From Deltaproteobacteria bacterium (lineage in GTDB: Bacteria; Lernaellota; Lernaellaia; JACKCT01): DNA of 36,531 nt. Where the stretch lies: NCBI GenBank assembly GCA_027493875.1, contig JAOSJX010000006.1, positions 109,248 to 145,778 of the forward strand, in the 5' to 3' direction. The notes below the pieces were generated by a model. That model was not told where the DNA came from. It saw nothing but the letters and a program-made list of their open reading frames with translations, and did no database searches. A program made the translations under genes and the position numbers. Shown here in pieces: positions 17,670-29,892 of this stretch (its first letter is position 1; each line of letters starts with the position of its first letter).

Positions 17670-19167
17670 ACGAAAACGCCGCGCGCATTGCTGGTGGCCG
17701 CGGCGGCGCTCGCCGTGTTCGCGGGAACGGCCCTCGCCGAGGACGCGGCGCTGCGCGGGCGGGCGGACGCGTATCTTACGGCGCTGCGCGCGGCGCACAT
17801 TCCCGGCGACGGCGGGATCGTGCAGGTCGTGTACGAGACCCCCGCGCTCGAAAACGTTCTTTTCTACAAAGGCCAGGGCGACTCGACGATGTGGACGAGC
17901 ACGTATCTGGCCGCCGAATGTTTTCGCTACGCGGTGACCGGCGATCCGGACGCGAAAGCAAACGCCATCGAGGCGGTTCACGTTCTCGAAAATCATCTCC
18001 GCGTCACGCAGACGACGGGCTACATCGGCCGCTACGTCGGTCCGATCGATACGCCGTTCATTCTCGACTATCTGACGAGCGACGAATTGCGCTGGGGCGA
18101 AGGCGAGTACCTCGGAAAATTCTGGCTGTCGAACGGATCGTCGGACCAGTACATCGGCTGGTTTTTCGGCTTGGGCGTGGCCTACGACCTGATCGACGAC
18201 GGCCCGACGCGCGACCTGATCCGGTCGATGGTGCGCGAGGTGATCGACGAGCTGCGCGACAACTTCTGGCTCATCATCACCGACACCGGATGGCCCAGCA
18301 CCGCCGCGCCGAATATCGGCGGCGGCGAACGCATGGCGTTTCTTCTGACCGCCGCGCACGTCATCGACGAGCCCGAGTATTGGACGCTGTACGAACAGGA
18401 ATTCGAGGCAGGCAAAGACCTCTTTCCGTTTCAGTCGATTGCGTTTTTCAACAAATACACGGAGTACTTCGCGTTCAATCTCCGCCATCTGAATTATTAC
18501 GCGATTTTCAACTACGAGACGGACCCGGAGCGCCGGGCGTTTTACCTGGAAATTTACGACCGGATGGTCCGCTCCCTCGTCCGCGGCACGCACAACGCGT
18601 GGTTCGACTTCATCTACCTGACGATGACGGACGGCGCCCCCGCGGACGACGATCCTCAGCAGATGATCGACGACGCGCTGCACGCGCTGAGCGTTTTTCC
18701 CGATCCACCGAATACCGATACGCACCGCGACATTCCCCCTGCTGCCGATCGACCCGTTGTCGCAGACCTTTGTGGGCATTCAGGAGTTGATTGGGATCGA
18801 CCTGGGCTTCAAGCTCATCACGAAGGAACCGCACGATGCCGAGAACCGATGCCCCGTCGAATTCCGCTGGCAGCGGTCGCCGAACCACATCATCTGCGCC
18901 GGTTATTTCGACCAGCACGTCTTTCCCGGACTCGACTACCTCGTCGCGTATTGGTTCGGCCGCTACCACAACTTTATCGATCCCGTTCCGCCCGACGATG
19001 ATGACGACACCGGCGGCGACGACGATGATTTCGACGATGATATTGACGATGATGTCGATGACGACGCCGTCGACGACGATTCCGCCCTCGATGACGATGG
19101 CGACGATGATGATGTTACCGGGACCGGCGGCGATGATGATGACGACGGCGGCGGGTGTGGATGCTGA
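17670..19167 (+). CDS. Secreted protein with C-terminal Asp-rich tail and terminal GCGC; one frame break; start uncertain
   Basis: 498 residues after removing one extra C at 18735-18739. A Sec signal peptide (KTPRALLVAAAALAVFAGTALA, cleaved before ED) is followed by a helical domain (about 25-420) with STMWTSTYLAAECFRYAVTGD and WLSNGSSDQYIGWFFGLGVAYDLI, reminiscent of alpha/alpha-barrel hydrolases but not assignable. The C-terminus is about 55 residues of Asp with Gly/Val/Thr, ending GGGCGC. The start is odd. The codon that would complete the signal peptide is ACG at 17670-17672, 4 nt after GAGGTG, while the first conventional start, TTG at 17688, would delete the basic n-region. Either ACG is a miscalled ATG or it is used. 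The gene follows the Asp-rich lipoprotein by 1 nt, so they are cotranscribed. Confidence 0.72.
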
Positions 19168-19170
19168 TTA

Positions 19171-19224
19171 AGTGGCCAGTTACCAGTGGCCAGTCGCCAG
19201 GGGCCGGTCGCCAGGGGCCAGGTG
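19171..19224. repeat. Degenerate short repeat of CAGTGGCC/CCAGGGGCC words
   Basis: Just after the stop codon of the Asp-rich protein gene the sequence repeats variants of GTGGCCAGT, GTCGCCAG and GGGGCC (AGTGGCCAGT-TACC-AGTGGCCAGT-CGCC-AGGGGCC-GGTCGCC-AGGGGCC-AGGT). No long inverted repeat or T-run follows, so a standard terminator is not supported. It may be an intergenic repeat family of this genome. Confidence 0.55.
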
Positions 19225-19303
19225 TCGGGTTTCGGCGGGGGACGGCTTCCGCTCCGTTTCTCCTCGTCTCCGCGCGTGATACGCCGCCGGCCGTTGCTTT
19301 ACA

Positions 19304-21698
19304 TCAGCGTTTCTTGACGAACATTCCCGGCACCACGAGCGCAAGACCGGCGTAGCAAGCGGCGCCGAGATACATGGTCGTGTCGATGCCGAACGCGATG
19401 GAAACGGCGACCGCGAGCGCCGAGGCGACGACGCCCGCCGCGCCGTTGACGCCCCAGAGCCACGGCGCCGGATCGTACGGCCCTTCACGCACGAGACGCA
19501 TGCCCGCGGGAAACGCCTGCCCCATCAAAAAGACCCGCCGGGGCCAGTAAGACGAGCGCCACAAAAATGCGCCCGCCGATGACGAATCCCTGGAACGCAT
19601 GCGTGATGAACGGCAACGCAACCGCGACGGCGATCAGATAACCCGAGAGAGCGAGCGCGTAAGCCGTCAGACGTCCGCGCGTGTTCAGCGGAACACGTTC
19701 GCCGGCGAGGCTCCCGAGACCGGTGAAAAGAATGAGCGAGAAAAGGACGACCGCGAGCGCGTGGACGGGGGTGGCCGAGGTAGACGGAAAGCCGCTGAAG
19801 AAACGCGATTTCGACGAACATGAACCCGAGGCCGATGAGCGCAAAATACGATAGCGCCGTCCGTCGGCGGGCGCGTCTTCCACGCGGGAAAGAAGCGCCA
19901 GGGAACCAGAACCGTCGCCGCCGCGAGCGCGAGCGTGACGATCATGATGGTCAGCAGCGTCAACGTCGCGAGCAGATTACCCGCCACCACGCCGGAGGGC
20001 CGGCCGAGATAGGACGCGATTTCCCACGGACGGGACAGGCGTAATAAATTAAAGAAAAACGGGCGGCGATCCGTCGGGGGAGTGAGGTCGAGCGGCGTCT
20101 TGCGTCCGATGCGAAAAAGATCCGATTCCGACTTCGCGGCGAGCAGTTTTTGAAAGATCTCCGCCGCCGGTTCGCGGCCCGGGGCGATGAGCGTTTTGAA
20201 ATTCATCTCGCTCATGAAACCGTCCCAGGCCGCCACGTCCGCCGCGTCGAACGGCCGCGGCGAGACGGCGATGGTCGCGACCTGGCCGTGCGCGCCGAGG
20301 AAAATGTGGCGAGACACATCCTGCGCGCCGGCGCGAAGCAAGGCCGCGCCGGCGAGCGACACGAGGCGCGCGGTTTCGTCCAGGCGGTCTTCGGCGTACC
20401 AGCGCGACACGGTGAACACGCCGCGTTCCTTGAGGCGCGAGAGAAAAATCTCCCACGCCTCGACCGTGTAGATCGCGTTTTCCGACAGCGAAAACGCGCC
20501 CGCGCCGGTCGCGGCCCACGTGTCGATGAGGCTCGCCTGGATGAGGTCGTAGGTTTCCGCGCGGCGTGAGGTGGCTGCGCGCCTCGCCGGTGATAAGGCG
20601 AACGCCGGGATGATCGGCCAAACCGGCGAATTCGCGGTACGGGCCGGTGAGCGCGCCGGTCAGCGCGGGATTGAGCTCCACGCCGGTCACGTCCGTGTCG
20701 CCGAACGCCAGCGCGGCCATCACGTCCTTGCCGCCGCCGACACCGATGACAGCGACTTTTCCGCGGCGCAGCGCGTGCGCCATGGCGGTGGCGTCGTAGC
20801 GCAGAAAATCGACGTTCGCCGGGTCGCCGCGCATCGCATAGATCGCGGTGCCCGCGAGACCGTCGATGTTCATCGTCACGACGTCGACCTTGTCTTTCGG
20901 CGTTTTCTCCGACGCGGCCCAGAGAAAGACCGACGGCGGTTCCGTTACCGGTTTGTACGCGACGACGCGGGAAAAACTATTCCACTTTTCATAGGCGATG
21001 CGGTGCCGTTTCTCCGCCTGCCCTTTCACGACGATGGGATCGAGGCCGAAACGCGTGACGCCGTTGAGGAGCGCAGCGACGGCGAGCACAACGGCGAGGA
21101 TCGACGCGCGCCGGCGCCAGTCATCCGTCCCCGCGCTTTCGGCGAACAGCGCCGAGGCGACGGCCATCATCGCGCCCGCGGCGAACACGGCGCCCGGCCC
21201 GTCGAGCCACGAAAGCAGCGGAATGACCGCGACGCACCCGACCGCCGCGCCGACGAGATCCGCGCCGTACGTCACCCCCACCGGATATGGCGTGCGGGTG
21301 AGCGCGAGCGTGACCACCACGCCCGAAAAGAAAAACGGGACGGAAATCGTCAGCGCCAGCCGCGCGAAGGCGATCAGCGCGGACGCGGACAGGACCATCT
21401 CCGGCGCGAGAACGATCTGGTCGAGGTAGGCGAGCGCCGTTGCGAGGGCGGCGTAAAAGGAATAGCGCGCGAGGCGTTCCGAGACTTCCGATTCCGGAAA
21501 CGCGGCCGGGCGCAAAAATACCGCAAGCGCGCCGGCCGTCATGCCGAACATGGCGACGCTGATGACGAAAAACGCCAGGTGATACCAGGAGACGACGGAG
21601 AGAATGCGCGTCTGGATGATTTCGAGCGCGAGCGTCGCGCCGGTCAGCGCGGCGAGCCCGGCATAAAAGTATCGCGCCCGCGTCCCGTATCCGGGCAA
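19304..21698 (-). CDS. Fused multi-helix membrane protein with spermidine-synthase-like domain; four frame breaks
   Basis: 796 residues after correcting single bases near 20566, 19860, 19767-19771 (5 G) and 19527-19531 (5 A). N-terminal membrane half: YFYAGLAALTGATLALEIIQTRILSVVSW, then about six helices. Central Rossmann domain: VAVIGVGGGKDVMAALAFG and VTGVELNPA, the SAM/dcSAM-binding signature of the spermidine synthase superfamily, then ETYDLIQASLIDTWAATGAGAFSLSEN. C-terminal membrane half: SYFALIGLGFMFVEIAFLQRLSVYLGHP to the end. Such fusions are common in environmental bacteria; no polyamine-forming activity has been shown for this architecture that I know of. The start is TTG at 21696-21698 with GGAGG 8 nt upstream; earlier codons in this frame have no comparable site. 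Divergent from mtnA. Confidence 0.85.
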
Positions 21699-21832
21699 AT
21701 CGTGTCCCTCCGAAAATCGTGGGCAGCCTACCCTTGCGTCCGCGGGGCGGTCAATCGCGCCGGATGTTTGCGCGGCGCGCCGCGTTTCGTAAGATGGACG
21801 CGCAACGCCCAAACACGAAAGACGGAGGACGC

Positions 21833-22886
<1,054 letters not shown>

Positions 22887-22931
22887 CCGGTTGGAGGGCT
22901 CGCCGGCCGGAGAATCTGGGAGTGCGTCGTG

Positions 22932-24030
22932 ATGCGGCGTCTGATGATGGGGATCGCCGTTTTCGTGGCCTTGGCGCGCGCCGCCGCGGCGCAGGAACCG
23001 GTGTTCGGCGACTACTTGGATTTGCCGAACAACGCCAACGCCGCGGATCCGTCCGTCATTGAGGTGGACGGGACGTACTATTTGTATCCGACGAACTCGT
23101 ACACGACGATCGAATGTTGGAGTTCAGGGGATTTGGAGACGTGGGCCTATGAAGGGGGTGGTTTGGGGGCCGGCGGAGCCGGGGGCGTGGAACGACGACA
23201 ACGTCTGGGCGCCTGACGTTTTTGAGGACGAGGGCCAATATTATCTTTACTACTCGGCGAACATGCGCATCGGCGTGGCCGTGGCGGACGACCCGACCGG
23301 CCCGTTCGTCGACGTCTACGATCAGCCATTCATCGGAACCGGCCACGGCGGCGTCCCGTTTCTCGCGATCGACGCGCACGCGTTTCGAGACGACGACGGC
23401 GCGCTCTATCTCTACACGACCGGCTATCATCCGTTTTCGTTTATTCGCGTCTTCACGATGGTCGATCCCGTCACGGTGAACGAGGACTGGACGGAACTCA
23501 TCGGCCCCAAATTTTTCGGCTGGGAAACCTTTATCAACGAAGGCGCCTGGATCGTGAAACACGGCGGCGTTTACTACCTCATGTACTCGGGCAACGACGT
23601 GCGTATTCCCTTTTATGCCATCGGCTACGCGATGAGCGACAGCCCGTTGGGCCCGTTCGTCAAGTATGAACGCAATCCCATTCTCCACGTGAATTGGGAG
23701 CACGAGTTCTATGGACCGGGCCATAACAGCGCGGTGGAGGGGCCCGACGGCGACCTTTGGATTTTCTACCATACGAAATTAAACCCAGGTCAAAACCTGC
23801 TCCGACGCGTGCGGAAGAACCGGCTGCGGTTTACCGGCGACGGCCAACTGTGGGTGGATATCGGCCTCGGCCCGCCGCCGCCGTTCCCCGTGGATGATGA
23901 CGATCAGGATGACGAAGTCGAACCAACGGACGACGATACGGGCGACGGCGACGCGGCGACCGGCGACGATGACGATTCGACCGCAAGCGACGATGACGAC
24001 GACGACGATTCGAACGGCTGCGGGTGTTGA
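22932..24030 (+). CDS. GH43-like secreted glycosidase with C-terminal Asp-rich GCGC tail; one frame break
   Basis: 365 residues after removing one extra G at 23154-23158. A Sec signal peptide (MMGIAVFVALARAAAA) precedes a five-bladed beta-propeller. The three acidic residues of GH43 enzymes are visible: the base Asp in NAADPSVIEVDGTYYLY, the pKa-modulating Asp in DDNVWAPDVF, and the acid Glu in NSAVEGPDGDLWIFYH. GH43 members act on arabinan, xylan or galactan side chains. About 45 C-terminal residues are Asp-rich and end SNGCGC, like the protein ending at 19167. GGGAG (22918-22922) serves either the ATG at 22932 or the preceding in-frame GTG. It lies 45 nt after mtnA. Confidence 0.88.
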
Positions 24031-24054
24031 AAAGGACGCTTCGTTCGCCGCTTT

Positions 24055-25700
24055 CTACTCGGGCAAGAAAACACGGTGTAACCGGCGCTGATCGAGGAGA
24101 AAGGCGGCGGCCCGCCGTACCCTTATCGGAAAGGAATCCTTAACGCGCTCTTCGCGCGCCGGATCCGCTTCGAGCAAATTCAAATCGATTTCACACAGGC
24201 CCGCGGCGGCCGTTGTCAGAAAAACCCGGTAACGATTCGGATCGACGGTGATCCAATGCGTCCACGCGGGCACGACGGGGCGGTCGATCAGGGAAAAATC
24301 GTCGAGCGAGCGAATTTCAAGATACGGGGTGAGCCCGGCGATATAAAGGCGGTCGCGGCGTTCATCCAACGCAAGCGCCCGCGCGCCGAAAAAAGTTTCA
24401 ACCCGTTCGACGACGCGGTAGTCCTCCGGATCGACCACCCACAGCTCGCCCAGCAGCGGCAGCGTGAGGATCAGGCGCCCGTGCTTTTTATCGAAAACGA
24501 TGCGGTCCGGTGTCGTCGGAAGATCGATGGACCGGACCACCGTCAGTTTCTCGGCATCCCACGCCGCCAGTTTTTTTGTCCACGTCACCCAGTGAACGAG
24601 ACCGCGCTCTGCGTCGATCACGCCGTCGGAGGCCCCCGCATAGAGTTCCGACGGCGTGAAGTCCGCGAGGATACGGTCTCCCTCGGCGCTGAGTTGGCCG
24701 GCGTAATAAACGAAATTGAAAAAGAAGTGGATCCCCGCCGTGGCTTCCCAGAGGGTCCGGCCCGCGAACGTGATCTCGGTTTCCTCCGGCGCCGGCGCGC
24801 GCGGGTTGATCATCGGTATCTTTTTTGCCGATTCAAATCGTCGTCCGAAAAAATGAACGTGTACCCGCTCACGGGATCGACGATATGAATTTCACCGAGC
24901 TCCCGGTTCAGAGAAAATCCATGCACGTTATAAAATATGGGCGAGATCGGCGCCCGCTGAACAACCTCCCCATTTTGGGGGCGCATTTTCACCAGCGTAT
25001 TTGACGCGTCCACTCCGAAAACGTAGTCGCCGGAAACTTCAATTTGATAAATCTCGTCACCGCTCACCTCGTGCAGCCACATCGGCGGACGGTCGATCGG
25101 CGCGCGCAGCGGCAGCGGCGACGCGATCCACGGAATGAAATATCCCATCGGCATCAAAAACGCGGGAAGGAAAACGAAGGGCGTGAGGATACGGCCGATC
25201 CGGCCGCGGTAATTGGACCAGACGGCGAGGGGAAATAATAAGTCCGATAGAACCGGAATCCTCAGCCAACGCCGCGGACCGAAGGCGGCGGCTTTCGCGA
25301 ACGCCGCGGAAAAAATATTAACGACGATGCCGGCGAAGACGGCCCATCCCTCAATGGGGATCGACACCATGGTCCCGCGGGAGGACGCGAACCAGATCGG
25401 AAGGCCGGCGACAAAAACCGCGTAGATCGCCATCGAAACGAGCCGCATCGGGAACCGGAGAGCGTTCACGCGGAAGCGCCGGGAGAGGAACCCCCACGGC
25501 GTGGCGGCCAAAAGGACCGAGGAGAAAACAATTCCTTTCGCAAGACTCCGGAAGAGTTCCATTTGCGCCGCGACGATGATGAGCTGGTCGTGATGGCGCG
25601 GATCGAAATGCCGAACGAAGACCATCCACGCGCCGACGGCGGCCACGGCCATCACCAGGCCCGAACCGCATCTCAACAGATAAATGAGAAGGCCCGTCAA
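24055..25700 (-). CDS. Membrane protein with C-terminal beta-propeller-like domain; one frame break
   Basis: The sequence as given shows two overlapping reading frames (24810-25700 and 24055-24813). Adding one A in the run 24821-24826 joins them into one 548-residue protein with continuous propeller-like sequence across the join, which I prefer. N-terminal half: six or so hydrophobic helices (LLRCGSGLVMAVAAVGAWMVFV, LAKGIVFSSVLLAATPWGFL and others). From about residue 205 the repeats read IYQIEVSGDYVFGVDASNTLVKM, SGYTFIFSD, LILTLPLLGELWVVDPEDYRVV and ARALALDERRDRLYIAGL, as in YncE-like propellers. I do not recognise a named family. The only upstream start is TTG at 25698-25700; a stop lies shortly before it. 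Alternative: two coupled genes with a 4-nt overlap. Confidence 0.68.
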
Positions 25701-25777
25701 TGGAGAGGCCCGCGCGTCGCGTCATGCGTCATCAACGGATCTTCCAAGATCTTGTCCCTTCTTCTTTCGACGATTCG

Positions 25778-26958
25778 TCACGGCGCCGGCATGGTGTTGC
25801 CGGCGTAGGTGTCGAGCATGGCGTACCACGCCGGCGTAGGGAGATCGATAGGCGCGGGATAGTCCCGATGGAAAACAGCATCGGGCTCGGCCTCCCAAAG
25901 CGCGATCCACGAGCCGGTCGTGACGTTGTCGACCAGCCGGATCGCGCCTCCGGACTTGTGGTAGGCGCCGACGAAGAACCACGGAGCGCTTTGCTCGTAC
26001 CAGTTCGCCTCGAGGAGAATCTGCGCATCCGCTTCACTGCGCGTGCCGTAAGGCCAGCGCAGATACATCGTCCAATCCCGGACGATGTTATTGTACATGT
26101 CGACGCGGCCGTAGCGCAGGAAGGGGTGGCGGCGGCCGGTCTCGGTGAAGACGTTGTGATGCAGCGTGACGGCGATGGCTTCGTCGGTTTCCGGCGGCGC
26201 GTCGCCGTTGCCGAAAAGCAGCACCTTGTCGTGGTTGGAGAAGCGGCACCAGGAGACCGTGATGTTCGTCGCACCCCACACGACGCTGATCAGCTCGTCC
26301 GGGACGTCCTCGACGAAGGGCATGAGCCCGGCACTGTCGAAGGCACAATGAAAAATAACGATGTCCGACGCGCCGTTGAGGATTTGAATCGCGTCGCCGG
26401 TTTCGCCGGCCACGTCCTGAAACGCGATGTTCATGACGACGATGTTCGACACCCCATCGAGACGCAGGCCGTTCGTTTTGATGGTGACGTCGCGGCCGCG
26501 CGCGTCGAGGGTTATATCGGACGGCAGGTCGAGGACGTGTTCGAGATCGATAACGCCGTCCACGTCGAAACGCACGATCACCGGACCATCCGCGTTTTCG
26601 ACCGCTTCGCGCAACGTTCCCGCGCCGTCATCGCTTAATGACGTGACGGAGACGACCGTCCCACCCTCTCCCCCGTGGCGTCGCGTCCGAACCCCTCAAA
26701 GTCCGTATCGAAATCCGGCTCGGGGATCTCCTCGTCGTCGTCATCGTCCGCGGTATCGTCATCCGCGGCGGTATCGTCATCAGGCGATGGATTGTCGTCG
26801 TCGGCGCTTACTATGTCGTCATCGGTCTCGTGATCGGCCGCCGTGTCGTCGTCGGCGCTCCCCGATGCCCCGTTCGATGAATCACCACGCGAACCACAAG
26901 CGATGACGCCCGCGACGAGCAACGACGCGACGATGATAAGGATGATTCGGACCGTCAA
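25778..26958 (-). CDS. Pectate-lyase-like (PL1) lipoprotein with Asp-rich linker; one frame break
   Basis: 393 residues after adding one base to the C run 26670-26674. Lipoprotein signal peptide with Cys in VAGVIACGS, then about 60 residues rich in Asp/Glu/Ala/Pro, then a right-handed beta-helix starting FEGFGRDATG...GTVVSVTSLSDDGAGTLREAVE, the usual N-terminal turn of pectate-lyase superfamily enzymes. Further marks are NIAFQDVAGETGDAIQI, ITVSWCRFSNHDKVLLFG and VTLHHNVFTETGRRHPFLRYGRVDMYNN, matching the PL1 pattern of Asp ligands and the catalytic Arg in the R-x-P-x-x-R region. It probably cleaves pectate or a related uronan outside the cell. It lies 77 nt upstream of the membrane/propeller gene on the same strand. 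Confidence 0.87.
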
Positions 26959-27028
26959 AACAACTCCGGCACCGCCGATATCGGCGGCGCCGGGCGATTA
27001 TACGCGCTTCAGGCTTTGAAGCGAGCCG

Positions 27029-28556
<1,528 letters not shown>

Positions 28557-28852
28557 CTCGACCTCCGAAACGCCCGGCGAAGGGCCGAACGGCGGAAATG
28601 TCCCGATGCGCTAATTATACGGGAAGCCCTGAATAAAAGGTAAGGGAAATTTACAAAAACAACGAAAAACTCTACACCGTAATCAGGCGATTTCCCTACG
28701 CGCGCGGTGGTATATTTTGACAGTATTATCAAGAGCTTACGAAATGCGATGCGGTAAAATCGCATTGTTACGGGGCCATCGCCGCGTCGATTCGTCGGGA
28801 GTCTTCTAGTTCTGCCGTCCTCCGGCAACGGGCAAGATGCCCATCGGCGGCG
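28557..28852. other. AT-richer intergenic region between ppa and the ASST gene
   Basis: No protein or RNA gene is supported. It contains an 8-bp inverted pair AGGGAAAT (28643-28650) / ATTTCCCT (28690-28697) and the hairpin at 28743-28766. The ASST promoter must lie here on the minus strand, but no convincing -35/-10 pair is visible. Confidence 0.6.
28743..28766. repeat. Perfect 8-bp hairpin downstream of ppa
   Basis: AATGCGAT and ATCGCATT are exact reverse complements around an 8-nt loop. It lies about 90 nt beyond the ppa stop. No T-run follows on the minus strand, so termination without Rho is doubtful; a regulatory or RNA-stabilising role is possible. Confidence 0.5.
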
Positions 28853-29407
28853 CTACCTCACAATTTCGCGAAGGGCCTCAGTCCGCGCGGCGTAGAGCGC
28901 GACCGCGTCGTCGATCACTTTTTCCGCGTCGCCTCTCCCGAGAAGTTCTTCGACTTTGACCGATTTGTTTTCAAGCAGCTTGTAGTCAAGAAAAAAACGC
29001 CGCAACTCACGTCCGATGTGCGCGGGCAGTTCGGCGATCTCGCGGTAGTCGGCGAACGCGGGATCGTTCACGTGCACGGCGACGATCTTATCGTCCTCCT
29101 TGCCGCCGTCCTCCATCCGCATGAGTCCGATCGCGCGCGCTTCGACGACGGCGAGCGGCTGCATGCCTTCCGAACTGAGAACGAGTACGTCGAGCGGATC
29201 GCCGTCATCGCAGTAGGTGCGCGGGATGAATCCGTAGTTCGCCGGATAAATGACGGAGCTGTAAAGCACGCGGTCGACGCGAAGCAAGCCCGTGCGTTTG
29301 TCCAATTCGTATTTCACTTTGCCGCCGCGGGGGATTTCCATGACCGCGAAAAAAACGCCCGCGGCGCGGTCGGCGAACGTGTCGAGGTCGTGCCAGGGAT
29401 GCGCCAT
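28853..29407 (-). CDS. ppa: Inorganic pyrophosphatase, family I
   Basis: Hydrolyses pyrophosphate to phosphate in the cytoplasm, pulling biosynthetic reactions forward. 184 residues, normal for bacterial family I enzymes. The signature DDGDPLDVLVL supplies the magnesium-binding aspartates. Other conserved elements are IPRGGKVKYELDKRTGLLRVDRVLYSSVIYPANYGFIPRTY and the later DDKIVAVHVNDP. The start is ATG at 29405-29407 with GGAGGG 6 nt upstream; an in-frame extension to 29443 would add 12 residues with no family support. Divergent from arsR. Frame intact. Confidence 0.96.
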   Translation of the reverse strand: MAHPWHDLDTFADRAAGVFFAVMEIPRGGKVKYELDKRTGLLRVDRVLYSSVIYPANYGFIPRTYCDDGDPLDVLVLSSEGMQPLAVVEARAIGLMRMEDGGKEDDKIVAVHVNDPAFADYREIAELPAHIGRELRRFFLDYKLLENKSVKVEELLGRGDAEKVIDDAVALYAARTEALREIVR

Positions 29408-29492
29408 CGGGAACCCTCCGAAAAAAAAATCCGCGGGGAGCATAGCACGGCCGCGGGCCGGCGCACGCGGTTCCGGTGAGCTTCAATACTTG

Positions 29493-29510
29493 CATATTTG
29501 CGCAAATGTG
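29493..29510 (+). promoter_or_regulatory. Probable ArsR operator
   Basis: CATATTTGCGCAAATGTG has a perfect 12-bp core palindrome ATTTGC/GCAAAT and extends to 9-bp arms with one mismatch. It lies 13 nt upstream of the arsR start codon. ArsR/SmtB repressors bind such AT-rich inverted repeats over the promoter of their own operon, and metalloid binding releases them. Confidence 0.75.
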
Positions 29511-29523
29511 CTATTGTTCGATC

Positions 29524-29892
29524 ATGACGGCGCAACGCAAGTCCCGTTCCGGGCGTATGGAAACACTGACGGCGTGGCTGCGGCCGGGATGGTTCAAGGC
29601 GCTGGGCGATCCGAACCGCTTGGCGATCGTGGCGCGCCTCGCGTGCGCGGCGAAGCCCATGACGGTCTCAGAAGTCGGCGGATGCTGCGGTGTCCACATC
29701 TCGGGCGTGTCACGGCATCTTGCGCTGCTCCGCGCGGCCGGCGTGGTCGCCGCGGAAAAGATCGGGCGGGAAGTGCGTTACCGCCTTAATTTATCGGATC
29801 TCACCGGAGCGCTTCGCGGTCTGGCGGACGCGATCGACGCGTGTGAGCCGAGCGAACTTTGCAACCCCCCACGGGAAGGACGAAAAAAATGA
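29524..29892 (+). CDS. arsR: ArsR-family metalloid-responsive repressor
   Basis: 122 residues with a winged-helix fold. PGWFKALGDPNRLAIVARL is the ArsR N-terminal helix set, MTVSEVGGCCGVHISGVSRHLALLRAAGVV the DNA-recognition helices, and GREVRYRLN the wing. The Cys pair in VGGCCGVH within the recognition region and the C-terminal Cys in SELCNPPREG are candidate arsenite ligands, as in ArsR proteins encoded beside ArsM. I chose the ATG at 29524; an extension to 29476 would run across the operator. The stop overlaps the arsM start codon (ATGA at 29889-29892), so both are one operon controlled by the palindrome upstream. Confidence 0.92.
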   Translation: MTAQRKSRSGRMETLTAWLRPGWFKALGDPNRLAIVARLACAAKPMTVSEVGGCCGVHISGVSRHLALLRAAGVVAAEKIGREVRYRLNLSDLTGALRGLADAIDACEPSELCNPPREGRKK

